Source: Lithodes maja (Eukaryota; Arthropoda; Malacostraca; Decapoda; Lithodidae). From it: 64,000 nt of DNA. Position numbers and translations under genes: made by a program. Positions 49,714 to 59,811 of the stretch are shown here, piece by piece. Location: contig JBAKBP010000767.1 of NCBI GenBank assembly GCA_037953745.1, positions 124,001 to 188,000 of the forward strand, in the 5' to 3' direction. How positions within the stretch are numbered: position 1 is the first letter of the stretch; each line of letters starts with the position of its first letter. The notes beneath the pieces were generated by a model. That model had not been told where the DNA came from, made no database searches, and worked only from the letters and a program-made list of their open reading frames with translations.

Positions 49714-50730
49714 TTACCTTGACATTTTCTTATACCATTTAGGGATCGACCTAATTTGTCTTGTTTTGGCATGGGGGCTATATACCATATTGTTAAGTAA
49801 TTCCATTATATTATTATTATCTAGCAAATTAAAAATATAATTAGGATATGACTCATTATAGTTTTTACCCAATAAACCGCTAAACATACTATGCATTTTA
49901 ACCTTACCCTTTGAATTTGAAATAGTTAAATCTATATAGTTATTATTAAATAACAAGGAATTATTATAATCATTATTTTTCTTAATTACCCATTTCCAAT
50001 TAGGATGGTTCAGTTGTATAAAGTAACCACCATTGGCTGATTGGAGCACGATATATTTGAATTGACAATGCTCTAGGCTCTCTTTGGATATGAATACAAT
50101 ATTTTTTTGGGCCAAGCACTCACACACCCTATTGTCCACCATGACTTTATCGCAGAAACATTTAACGGCGGTCGATCTATCGTCGTGGGGGTACTTACAT
50201 GTTAAACAGAACAATGTACGTTTAAAGAATATGTCGGTATACCAGTAATTGTACCTATCAATTCTATTTTGTCTATGTTGTATATCTATATCATCAATAG
50301 GTATACCATGTAGATCATAACCTAAGATTTTACAAAGTGCATTATTCACCTTGTCAGACTTACATATAATGTCGGCAATATCTAGGAAGGTAGAAGCGTG
50401 ACGAGTTAGACAGACACTCAAATGCAGACGCATGCACATATCCGTATACTCAATATATGCACACCTAATAATCATGTATATATGCGATTCTCTATATTTA
50501 ATTTTACAAAAACAATTATTTTTCTCCTCGTCATATATACCATTATATACATCGTTATATAACATTATTATATTATCATTATCCAAAATAGATTTTTCCT
50601 CGGGAAAATCAAAGGGTTCTCCATCTGGGCAAAATAAATGGTCGCACTGTTGTGAAAATATTTTAAAGATGACACCCATGGGTGATCGTATCCATCCCGA
50701 ATGTTTAAAGCCGATTTCAGGTGGATCCAT
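49714..50730 (-). CDS. Cysteine-rich hypothetical protein, about 338 residues
   Basis: I choose the ATG of MDPPEIGFKH at 50730, which overlaps the end of the preceding gene by 14 bases. The longer open frame up to 50784 is also possible. The protein has many paired cysteines: CFCK near residue 80, and a cluster CLTCKYPHDD...KCFCDK...CEC near 185-215 that looks like a zinc ribbon or treble-clef. Two Cys/Ile-rich helical stretches precede it. No named family is recognised. It is followed by the inverted 3'-end module. Confidence 0.6.
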   Translation of the reverse strand: MDPPEIGFKHSGWIRSPMGVIFKIFSQQCDHLFCPDGEPFDFPEEKSILDNDNIIMLYNDVYNGIYDEEKNNCFCKIKYRESHIYMIIRCAYIEYTDMCMRLHLSVCLTRHASTFLDIADIICKSDKVNNALCKILGYDLHGIPIDDIDIQHRQNRIDRYNYWYTDIFFKRTLFCLTCKYPHDDRSTAVKCFCDKVMVDNRVCECLAQKNIVFISKESLEHCQFKYIVLQSANGGYFIQLNHPNWKWVIKKNNDYNNSLLFNNNYIDLTISNSKGKVKMHSMFSGLLGKNYNESYPNYIFNLLDNNNIMELLNNMVYSPHAKTRQIRSIPKWYKKMSR

Positions 50731-51040
50731 TGCCGGCGGTAGTTGTAAGCTCTCGTTTCCTTTTCCAAAGCTTAAATAGTACAAGCACAGTGGTTAAAAT
50801 TGTTATGAGCGATAGACACCCACTAGCGAATTTCGAGTCTCCGGTATTTAGACCATTTATACTGTGAATAATTTGCTTCAAAATGTCAAGTGTTGCGGCA
50901 TCAATAGTCATCCCCCCACCGTTAATCGAATTTAAAGATTGTTTATTAGGAGGAGTCTCATCGGCATGGTTTATAGCCACAAAAGTTAAACAAAACATTA
51001 AGACTGGCAGTACAATACCTCTATTATTTCCGAAAAACAT
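50717..51040 (-). CDS. Small type I membrane protein, 107 residues
   Basis: An N-terminal hydrophobic segment (GIVLPVLMFCLTFVAINHA) looks like a cleavable signal peptide. A short polar ectodomain follows. A second hydrophobic helix near residues 72-90 (LSLITILTTVLVLF) precedes a basic KLWKRKREL stop-transfer tail. The start overlaps the upstream gene by 17 bases and the end overlaps the next gene by 14, so the three genes are expressed as a block. It is a likely envelope protein of unknown identity. Confidence 0.65.
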   Translation of the reverse strand: MFFGNNRGIVLPVLMFCLTFVAINHADETPPNKQSLNSINGGGMTIDAATLDILKQIIHSINGLNTGDSKFASGCLSLITILTTVLVLFKLWKRKRELTTTAGNGST

Positions 51041-51641
51041 CGAGTATATCTTGTCGACTGGCCCGCTCCCCTCTCATATACACCCAATCATTTTCCATAT
51101 TTACTATATCAATTATATTAAGCGCTTGTTTTTGTATATTTGAGCTAACTTTATTCGCTGATTGGGTAGAATTTAATGGTTCCATTTCAGTCCCAATGGC
51201 GGGATTTGTATTGTTAACTCGTAAGATGTCCTTTTGTAATACATATGAATAATAATTGTGGCAGCCCCATAAATGATAATTATCGCCAAATGCCTCCTCT
51301 AGTGTGATGTATATATCTTTCCCTGTACAATTTTGTTTTTGAATATTGAACATGGGAGCACAATCATCCACCCAATCACCATCAATAGCTGAAAATTTAT
51401 TTACAAGAGTATCATTGGCCCCGGGACATTTAACCTGTCGTCTTTGTTGGGTGATATTATTAGGGTAATTGTAAATCTCTCCCTCTTCCACTATAGCCTT
51501 AAAACCGAATGGTTCAACCTCTATACACCCATTATAATGATTATATTGTTTAACTATAATTCCTTTCAACTTGGGGGGTAAAATCGAGTCAAATGTATCG
51601 AGCACATTTATATACTTATCAAAAAGATGGGTTCTAGACAT
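51024..51641 (-). CDS. Hypothetical protein with Cys/Trp-rich centre, 205 residues
   Basis: It starts MSRTHLFDKYINV and has no signal peptide. A central part holds C, W and G positions (KCPGAND, WVDDCAP, NCTGKD, WGCHNYY) suggesting a disulphide-bonded or metal-binding fold. The C-terminal part is helical and ends DVFRK. It overlaps the following membrane-protein gene by 17 bases and starts 8 bases after the stop of the upstream truncated gene. The family is not recognised. Confidence 0.6.
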   Translation of the reverse strand: MSRTHLFDKYINVLDTFDSILPPKLKGIIVKQYNHYNGCIEVEPFGFKAIVEEGEIYNYPNNITQQRRQVKCPGANDTLVNKFSAIDGDWVDDCAPMFNIQKQNCTGKDIYITLEEAFGDNYHLWGCHNYYSYVLQKDILRVNNTNPAIGTEMEPLNSTQSANKVSSNIQKQALNIIDIVNMENDWVYMRGERASRQDILDVFRK

Positions 51642-51649
51642 TACGTTTT

Positions 51650-52374
51650 TTAAAATCTAGCGAGCAAATCCTCCTCAGGTAACGACGACTGCTGTGTCAC
51701 TATATTATTTCTGAGAAAACGTTTGGTTAAGGTTGTATTCAGTATATTTTCCGGCGACAATTTCCGTTTTCGGGACTGTAAACTTATATCCCTATGCAAG
51801 TACTTGCTTTTTATATCTCGAAAATGGGAACTAGATCCGAAAGATACAATTATTCCTAGCGTATCTGAATATTCATCATATTTTTCAATATCGAATGATT
51901 TGTTTTGATATTTTGATAACCCTTTAAAAATAGTATTTATAAATACTATTATTTTAGAGTATCTATATATTACATGTTTATAATTTTCAACGAAATATAG
52001 TATATCTTGTAAATCTGAATCTTTTATTTTCAACCCTTGTTGTAGCGTTCGGAAATAGGTCTTTGTGAAAATCTCCTCCGGGGGGTTTGTTTCATTTAAA
52101 TGTGCGTGTCCGTGAATAAGGTTTAAAAATTCCTCGTGGTTGAAAACGCTTCGGCAAAAATCCTTGGTATAGTCTGTAATATTGTTTGTCCATTGTTTAG
52201 TTTCCTCATTTAATAAAGCTAAGTTTATAATGACTATGTTGTCAACTACAACTATGAATTTATTAGAGTGTGTATTATGCTCGCTCATGTGACAATTTAA
52301 TATTCTTTGGGCCTTATCTCGATCCGATACAACTATGGGAAAAACAACCGAGTGTGTGTTACTGCTGTCATTGT
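51650..52374 (-). pseudogene. Viral gene truncated by LTR insertion
   Basis: The open frame runs in from the retrotransposon LTR. The first eight codons of the 249-codon frame (52399-52375) are LTR sequence, so the viral N-terminus and start are missing. The remaining part (about 241 codons) is helix-rich, with a hydrophobic VVDNIVIINLALL strand and a basic SRKRKLSP patch near the C-terminus, possibly a nuclear signal. The N-terminal part does not reappear on the far side of the retrotransposon. Confidence 0.7.
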
Positions 52375-54180
52375 TGTTACGGCTGGATCGGCAATACATA
52401 TTCGGGATTCTTGATCGTAGGACAGAAATGGCTTATGTGACAACGACACGCTCGATTCCAGTCCCAAATACTATATGCTCCAGACAACAAAAGCACCAAC
52501 GCCCTACAGAGTTATCGTCTATGGTAACGAGGTACCTTAACTCGGCGAAAGTGTACAACAGGGGTAGGCTATGAGGCTAAACTCCCTCAGACATTTATAG
52601 GTTACGTTATTACTAAAGAAATGCAATACTCAAGAAACTACGTTAATATTAAGCCTCTAATAATGTAGAATAGAAGCAGGCTAAAGGTATGACAGTGAAA
52701 TGCTAAATGACAAAGGTACACGCCTACTTGAAAGCGCGTGCACTAGAATAACTGTCCCCTACTAACATGCACTAGCATGTAGCATACAAGATGTTCATGA
52801 TCCAGTAGATACCTAATAATACACATGGAAGGAACATAAATAGTAGTCACTTATTGTAATAATGAATCTATACTTGGAATAACTAAAAGGTTGCAGGCAA
52901 CAGTACTGCGCCGGTAGCCTACTACCGCATAGGCTACTTCGCTTCTCTCACTCTGTCTCCCCTCTGAGTCCGTATGCGCCCTACGCAACGGAACTCCGGA
53001 CACAGCAGCAAAACGACAGTGCAGTTAATTGATACATGAAAGTATTAATAGTGTTGTCTTGTGTGTGAGTAATGTGTATTGTAAAGTGTTACATACATAA
53101 ACTTAAAGAGAGCTGCAATGCATAGTAAATTAAAGATATCACCCACTCATCATCCCCATGTGTTCTAGCTAGCAGGCCAAGTCACAGGAACAACGAGTCC
53201 CAGCACCGAAAGCGAGAACCCAGGAAAAGACTGTAGAGAACACAAGGACAGATAAATTACGTTACTCTACTATACCGGCACTACGAGCGAGCTGTAGTCT
53301 CTGGTACTGCACTCGCTCCTGGCTCGGTAGGCAAATCAAGGCTAAGTCCTCGCCCCTCTACAGACAACTCCTGGGCATGGTCGGGCTCTTACACATGGCA
53401 CTAGTCTAGTCACAAATTGGATGATGAGCTGGGCATATAACTCGTGAACATGTAGAACGTTCACCAACTATCCTCATCAAGAAGATCGCTGTTCACATTA
53501 ACCCCTTAAATCTAATACATGTAAATATATGCTTGTCCTAAGAGTAATACGAGAGGTGAGTGCTGAAACTCCTTTAGGACCTCAAGGGAAGGGTATGCAT
53601 TTAAATAGAGAGAAGAATGAAATGAGAGTAATGTCGTCAGAGAGAAAGAGTGCAACCGTGAGAAATTGGGAGAGAGGGTAAGGGATGTTAGAATCTCAAA
53701 GGTTCTAGGCAACCTGGTCATAGAGCACACAGCGAGCCTCCAGGCAATGTGCTGTACGACAACATGGGCAGCCCAGGCAGCATAGGCAGGCGGCAATGTA
53801 CTACCAACCCTGTCGCACCTAGCTATAAGCGCAGGGCTGCCAACCGGTCCATACGTCTGGCAACCACCCCCCCGGCAGCGTGGCGCACCGCTACCCTCTC
53901 GCTCTGAAGTCTAACTCACTCTCTCTCTCTGAATTCCCACTGTCTTATCTATCAACTTCTCTATTGATACTACATATTAAATGGAAGGTCTCGACATGGC
54001 TTAAAACAAAACCCACCACTGGTTAGCAAATGACGAGACCTTTGCAGAGATACAAAGAACATAGTTATACGTTGTCACACTCAATATAAGCAGCCAGCAC
54101 GGTACAACGCGGTACCGTGGCGGTACAGTGGAGTACCAAGGAGTACAATCAGGTTGCGTTGCCACGCACTGGGCGTCACA
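52375..54180 (-). repeat. 3' LTR of the retrotransposon (left copy)
   Basis: The LTR is 1,806 bases. Compared with the right copy it is nearly identical. It carries an extra 22-base GC-rich segment near 53870-53891 and differs most in its last 100 bases (GGTACA-rich versus GGCACA-rich). Short ORFs inside, such as 53512-53796, occur in both copies and are not credible genes. Confidence 0.93.
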
Positions 54181-54195
54181 GCCCCCCCAAGATTT
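54181..54195 (-). other. Polypurine tract next to the 3' LTR
   Basis: On the minus strand the bases just before the 3' LTR read ATCTTGGGGGGGC, a G-rich tract where plus-strand synthesis would be primed. The region 54196-54462, between the ORF stop and the tract, is 3' untranslated sequence with nothing else recognisable. Confidence 0.7.
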
Positions 54196-54462
54196 TAGAT
54201 AATCGACCTTAGAAGCATTATCAAAATCTGACAGGCAACCAACCGACCTGCTACCCTTAGCTGCCACTAATTGCAAAAGGTGCACAACAACTGAAGTGTG
54301 AATTATACATAAAACACAATATCGCATGCATCATGCTACAACAATAAAGACTTACAAAACTAAAAAAAAAATTTCTCGTTTATTTTATTGTTTTTATAAT
54401 CTTTTTGGACGGCGTTATGATAGCCTAATTTTACTCCTGCTCAACCCTCACACCGTGCACGA

Positions 54463-57400
54463 CTATCCTGGATCATCAACCCTTGATAGACAATCTGCTA
54501 TCACGTTCTCACTCCCGGCAATATGCTGAATGTTGAGATTATACTCTTGGAGCATTAGGGACCACCTGGTCAACCGCATATTCCGATTGTGAAACTGATT
54601 TAGGAATTTCAAGGGATGATGGTCCGTATAAATCGTCACTACCGGGCCGTAGGCTGGAACATAAACTTCGAAATGTTTGAGCGACAAAACGATAGCAAGA
54701 AGCTCCTTCTCTATAGTCGAGTAATTCCTTTGTGCCGAATTAAACTTGCGAGAAAAGAAGCTCACTGGGTGTTCCAAGCCCTCGGAATCAGTCTGCAGTA
54801 ACACTGCCCCGGCACCTACACCGCTGGCATCAGTCGCCAGCTGAAAACTCCTGGAGAAGTCTGGGGCTCTCAAAATCGGATGTGTACACAGCAGGTGCTT
54901 GACTAGGTCGAAAGCCCTCTGACACTCCGCAGCCCAACAGAACTTCACTGACTTCGACAGTAGATCAGTTAACGGTGCTAAGACAGTAGAGTATCCCCGG
55001 ATGAAGCGCCTATAATAGCCTATCATACCTAGGAACCGCATGACCTGGCGCTTAGTGGTGGGCCTGGGAAACATATTGATAGCCTGTATCTTGCTCAGGG
55101 GGGGGCACACCCGGCCTAACCCGACCACGAAGCCAAGATACTGCACAGTAGCCTTTACAAACTCGCACTTCCTCAGGTTCACCACCAGCCCAGCATCGTG
55201 CAACTTCCCAAACAGGGTCTCTAAGTGCCTTAGGTGATTTTCAAAATTGTCATCATACACTATCACGTCATCAAGGTAGACCGTGCAGTTAGGGATTTCG
55301 TCACAAATATCGTTCATCAGGTTCTGAAACGTGGCAGGTGCGTTCTTAAGCCCATAAGGCATTACGTTACATTGGTAGGTCTTGCCATCTACCACAAAAC
55401 CACAAACTTGCTTAGCTCGGTCCGACAGGGGTACTTGCCAGTAGCCTTTTACAAGATCAATTTTAGTAAGGTACTTTGCATTCCCTATCTTGTCCACGCT
55501 GTCGTCAACTCGAGGCAAAGGGTAAGGGTTGGTAGTGGTCAAGCCATTTAGCCTACGAAAATCTATGCAGAACCGCACCTTGCCGTCAGGTTTTGGCTGC
55601 AACGTGACGGGTGATGTCCACTTCACATAACCTTCAGTGATCATCCCTCTCTCAACCATGTACTTTAACTCCTCCCGTAAAGCTGGCAACTTTACCGGGG
55701 GCACACGGTAGGGCACTGACTTGAAGGGCACATTATCACCGACGTCCACGTCGTGCGTTACCTGAGTAGTGAGACCTGGGTGTTCGGCGAAAACAGAGGG
55801 GTATGACCTGAACAGGCCTAGGACAGCAGCACCCTGGTGCTCAGGCAGGTGACTTACAGCTTGCCTAGCCTCTTGTTCAGTATTCCCCGCCCACTGTTCC
55901 GCGGAAATGACACAGTCCCAGCTATCCTCCTCAGCAGCATGACTGTCCCCACCTCCTTCTCCACCCTGGCCGCTGCAGGCCAGCACAGGGACAGTGAGAG
56001 GCTCTGAGGGGCGTCTCACATACTCTTTCATGAGGTTAACATGACATAACTGATGTTTTTTTCTACGGTCAGGTGTTGCAACGAGATAATCAAGGTCGGA
56101 CAGTTTCTTAGCCACCACATACGGCCCAATAAACTTGGCAGAAAGGGGGTGTCCAGGCAAAGGTAAAAGCAACATTACCTCCTGACCCACCGAAAACTCC
56201 CGAAGCTTCACCTTGGCGTCATACTGGTGCTTCATGACCGCCTGTGCATTAACCAAGTTATTACCTGCCGCTGCCATGCAACCTATAAGTCTCTCCCGGC
56301 TCTCAAGGATATATTTAAGTACAGACCCCGGCTTCTCTTCGCCCTCCCAGATCTCTTTCACCATACTTAAAGGTCCTCTCACATTATGGCCAAAGACTAG
56401 TTGATTTGGACTGAACCCCAGGCTCTCTCCTGGGACTTCACGTGCAGCGAACAGAACATACGGCAGACCCAAATCCCAATCAGTGTCATGTTCTGCACAG
56501 TAACAGCGTAGCATACTCTTCAGGGTCGAGTGCCACCGCTCCAAGACTCCCTGACTCTCGGGATGGTAGGCTGACGACACTACAGAACATATACCGTGCA
56601 ACTGAAGGGTTTGCTTGAACAATTTGGATGTAAAATTGCTCCCCTGGTCTGACTGCACCTCACGTGGAAATCCATAACGGGAACAGAACAATAATAAGTT
56701 TTTAACAACTGCCTTTGCTGAGCCGTTTCTCATGGGGTATGCGTCCGGGTATCTCGTAGCCACATCCATGATTGTCAACAGGAATTTATTGCCACTACTA
56801 GTAGGCGGGAAAGGGCCAACCAAATCTACTACAACTTTGCTGAACGGAGGCCCGGTGACAGGTATGGGAAACAAAGGTGCCTTCGGGATGGTCTGGTTAG
56901 GCTTCCCCGTTGTCTGGCAGGTCGCACACCCAGCCACCCATGCACAGACATCAGCCTTGACCCCAGGCCACCAGAAAAACCTGCCCAATGCCGCCAATGT
57001 TTTTGTTACCCCCAAATGACCCGCCACCGGCACATCATGCGCCAGACACAATAAGGACTCTCTATACTTATTTGGAACAACCACCTGGTCTACTACCCTC
57101 GCACCGCCCTCCCACTTCGATTTGGGGTCTAGAAATCTGCGGTACAATATCCTGTTGAGCCTAAAGAAATCTCCCGGCTTCGCATCCCCATCTTCCTCCA
57201 ACTCTATGGCACCATTGCTATAACGAGCTAGGCTAGCGTCTTGCAGCTGCTGCTCACTAATGTCCCTGGGCGTCAATGCATCAAGATGGTTTTGTAATAA
57301 GACATTACCCCGGCTAGTAGGCTCTACTGCCTTAGTGGCTCTCGCTACAGCTCTTGCCTCACGCGAAGTCTTACCCAACTCTGCCTTGTTACACACCATA

Positions 57401-59568
57401 TCTGGGCCAGAGTCAACTCCCGTGTTTATTATAGGTCCAAGTACCGAATCACCGAGAAGTGCAGCAGAATCAATGTCCCTTTTCCTGCCCTTAGCAACCT
57501 TCTCCTGATCCTTCCTCCACTGTCCCCGAGGTTGAGTGCTAGGCTGTGCAGGAGCCGCAGAGCGAGATCGGGTTACCACACAGGCCATCTTATCCTGTTG
57601 GCACCTCCCAACCCATTCCCGATTCTCACCATCCACGTCGGCCGCCCTCTCGGCAACGACTAAGGGTGGAGTCCCGGAAGTGGGCACCGCAAAGTCGTTG
57701 CCGAGAAGAAGGTCGACGCCCTCAACTGGCAAACACTCAACGATCCCTACATCCAGCTCCCTGCACACCTCTCCCACTCTCAACTCCAACCTCACAAGTG
57801 GGTATGACCTCGTAGCATTTATACCCTGCACCACAACAACTCTGGCCGCATTTATCGGTTTCCCTGTGAAGTTCCTCAACAAAGTTTGCGAAGCCCCCGT
57901 ATCCCTCAGCAAGTCAACCCTCCGTAGTTCACTCCCCCAGCTCACAAACCCGTGTCCCCGATGGTCACAGAAAGTGTCCCGGACAGGTGTCGAGCCTTCC
58001 GTACGCTTCTTTACCGCGTGTGCCTCAGCTGCTGACAACCTACCCCGGGCAGTTGCTGCAGCCTTCAGAGACACACCGATACTGTGAACCAATGACACCG
58101 GCTTAGCGGGAGTGTTACTAGGGCACTCACGTGAATAATGGCCTAGCTTCTGACATTTGTAACATTTCACATCCCCAATGGGCTTCTTCCCTTGTGCGGG
58201 CGAAGAAGGGGCCTGACCTTTAGTAAACGGGAGAGGCTTGTGTTTGTAGGTGTTATTAGGTGCAATGCATTTAGTGTGGTTATGTGTGTCATAGGATTTG
58301 TTATTATCGAAAACTCTGGTGGGTGGGGTATAGCGCCCCTTCTGCCCTGACTCAGCCCTCTGAGCGGCACCGCAACCACGAATCAATGATAATCTGAGGT
58401 CTGCCATCTTGGCAGCCTCCTCTACTGTCTTGGGACATTTTTCCTTAATGTTCAGCGTTAGATCGGTTCCAGTACATTTGTAAAACTGTTCCAGATAGAA
58501 AAGTTGCTTAATTTCCTCAGCCGACTCTGCGTGCTCGGACCGAAACCAGTTATTACCTGCATCTGTTAAGTCCCGTGCGTGCTCCATAAAACTGACGTCG
58601 CTCTTCTTATTCACGCCACGGAACTTCAATCTATAAGTTTCGGGTTGCAGTTCGTAGGCCCGGAGCACAGCCTCCTTCACCAGTCCATACACTACACTCT
58701 CGTCCAGTGACAGTGCATCGTAGGCTTTCAACCCCTTACCCACTAGACGTGATGAAACTAATGCTGCCCATTTAACCTCCGGCCAGTCATACTCACGACA
58801 CTTCTTTTCGAAACGAGCAAAAAACTCAGTCACTGCTGTCTCATCAAATGCGGGTACTAACTTAATTAAATGCGAAAGTGAGTCGGTAACCCGGTGCCCA
58901 CCACCGAGATGACGCCCCGTGGTCTCTACTCTAGACTTCTCGACATCCATTTCAGCCTGGTACCTGGTTGCATCCTGATTGGCTTGGATTCTAGCAACCT
59001 CTATGCGTTCTATACTAGCCTGTTGTATCTGTATCTGAGTCTCCTGCAGCTTAAACTTAGCTAGTTCTAGCTGAAATAACATCTCAGGAGACAGGCCTGG
59101 GGGGGGAGAGCACAAAATGGGGGATCCACACCGAGACGTGTTTACGGGTAAGCCAGCTTGCCCTTGAGAACCCTCCTGCTGCATCGTGCTAAGACTCGCT
59201 GGCTGAGGGCCCAGCTCAGGGGTAGAGTGGAATGGAGGCTTGGAGGGAACCCCCCAAGACCCCACTCCACCCACCGCCCCATCGCCATCACCCAACAAAC
59301 ATGCCACCAAATTCTTCTTGGGCCAACTGTCAGGACAGTCCCGCCCCAAAACCGTGGCTAAACAGCGAAGACCGTAACAATCAATAGCCTGCAGGCGCTG
59401 TTCGGTCAAAGGTGTCTGCAAAAATGCCCGGGCATCCCTCTCTCCACTTATAACACTCCCCTCCCTAAACATCTGTTGTACTTGCTGGTTACTAGGCTGT
59501 ACCGTGTTATCCTCCCCCGTAAATGATGAGTCATTAGACATAGTGCTGGTTATACAATTGCTGTTCAT
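54463..59568 (-). CDS. gag-pol: Gag-Pol polyprotein, Gmr1-like order
   Basis: The 1,701-residue ORF is intact. Gag holds a coiled Gln/Glu stretch and, near residue 465, a CCHC zinc knuckle (CYKCQKLGHYSREC). The protease motif DTGAS is near 553. Integrase follows: the HHCC module (GHLGVTKT...CATC) near 845-880 and the core D,D,E seen in VVVDLVGPF (about 913), QSDQGSNF (about 972) and ESQGVLERW (about 1000). Reverse transcriptase comes after, with the YLDD box near 1430, then RNase H (ATDASG near 1578, TDHHPL near 1650). In most Ty3/gypsy elements integrase is last; here it precedes RT, as in Gmr1-like elements and copia. Gag and Pol share one frame, with no frameshift. All catalytic residues are present, so the copy may be recently active. 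Confidence 0.95.
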   Translation of the reverse strand: MNSNCITSTMSNDSSFTGEDNTVQPSNQQVQQMFREGSVISGERDARAFLQTPLTEQRLQAIDCYGLRCLATVLGRDCPDSWPKKNLVACLLGDGDGAVGGVGSWGVPSKPPFHSTPELGPQPASLSTMQQEGSQGQAGLPVNTSRCGSPILCSPPPGLSPEMLFQLELAKFKLQETQIQIQQASIERIEVARIQANQDATRYQAEMDVEKSRVETTGRHLGGGHRVTDSLSHLIKLVPAFDETAVTEFFARFEKKCREYDWPEVKWAALVSSRLVGKGLKAYDALSLDESVVYGLVKEAVLRAYELQPETYRLKFRGVNKKSDVSFMEHARDLTDAGNNWFRSEHAESAEEIKQLFYLEQFYKCTGTDLTLNIKEKCPKTVEEAAKMADLRLSLIRGCGAAQRAESGQKGRYTPPTRVFDNNKSYDTHNHTKCIAPNNTYKHKPLPFTKGQAPSSPAQGKKPIGDVKCYKCQKLGHYSRECPSNTPAKPVSLVHSIGVSLKAAATARGRLSAAEAHAVKKRTEGSTPVRDTFCDHRGHGFVSWGSELRRVDLLRDTGASQTLLRNFTGKPINAARVVVVQGINATRSYPLVRLELRVGEVCRELDVGIVECLPVEGVDLLLGNDFAVPTSGTPPLVVAERAADVDGENREWVGRCQQDKMACVVTRSRSAAPAQPSTQPRGQWRKDQEKVAKGRKRDIDSAALLGDSVLGPIINTGVDSGPDMVCNKAELGKTSREARAVARATKAVEPTSRGNVLLQNHLDALTPRDISEQQLQDASLARYSNGAIELEEDGDAKPGDFFRLNRILYRRFLDPKSKWEGGARVVDQVVVPNKYRESLLCLAHDVPVAGHLGVTKTLAALGRFFWWPGVKADVCAWVAGCATCQTTGKPNQTIPKAPLFPIPVTGPPFSKVVVDLVGPFPPTSSGNKFLLTIMDVATRYPDAYPMRNGSAKAVVKNLLLFCSRYGFPREVQSDQGSNFTSKLFKQTLQLHGICSVVSSAYHPESQGVLERWHSTLKSMLRCYCAEHDTDWDLGLPYVLFAAREVPGESLGFSPNQLVFGHNVRGPLSMVKEIWEGEEKPGSVLKYILESRERLIGCMAAAGNNLVNAQAVMKHQYDAKVKLREFSVGQEVMLLLPLPGHPLSAKFIGPYVVAKKLSDLDYLVATPDRRKKHQLCHVNLMKEYVRRPSEPLTVPVLACSGQGGEGGGDSHAAEEDSWDCVISAEQWAGNTEQEARQAVSHLPEHQGAAVLGLFRSYPSVFAEHPGLTTQVTHDVDVGDNVPFKSVPYRVPPVKLPALREELKYMVERGMITEGYVKWTSPVTLQPKPDGKVRFCIDFRRLNGLTTTNPYPLPRVDDSVDKIGNAKYLTKIDLVKGYWQVPLSDRAKQVCGFVVDGKTYQCNVMPYGLKNAPATFQNLMNDICDEIPNCTVYLDDVIVYDDNFENHLRHLETLFGKLHDAGLVVNLRKCEFVKATVQYLGFVVGLGRVCPPLSKIQAINMFPRPTTKRQVMRFLGMIGYYRRFIRGYSTVLAPLTDLLSKSVKFCWAAECQRAFDLVKHLLCTHPILRAPDFSRSFQLATDASGVGAGAVLLQTDSEGLEHPVSFFSRKFNSAQRNYSTIEKELLAIVLSLKHFEVYVPAYGPVVTIYTDHHPLKFLNQFHNRNMRLTRWSLMLQEYNLNIQHIAGSENVIADCLSRVDDPG

Positions 59569-59799
59569 AAAAAAAAAAAAGTGCTTATTACTAATTGCAG
59601 TCTCGACTCACAAAATGTTAAAGATACTTGAATGACTCTACTCTAGACACCCCCAACGAAACAATCTGCAAGTCCACCAATACAATAATGACACAATAAA
59701 AATTCCTCCAATATGCAAGAAAATTCTAGCCAGCTCTACTAGGTAGCATAGAATAGTTCTCCAAAAAACATGTGATAGGATACTACTGAATCTTGTGCA

Positions 59800-59811
59800 A
59801 GGTCGCCATTT
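59800..59811 (-). other. Primer-binding-site candidate
   Basis: On the minus strand, directly after the 5' LTR, the sequence reads AAATGGCGACC. The TGGCGACC core is of the kind complementary to a tRNA 3' end (TGG start) used by many Ty3/gypsy elements. The remaining leader (59569-59799) is non-coding and includes a run of A just upstream of the Gag start. Confidence 0.55.

Noticed and set aside
53512..53796. ORF inside the left LTR, with a twin at 60949-61233
   Set aside because: Both copies lie in LTR sequence, have no domain and no plausible promoter arrangement.
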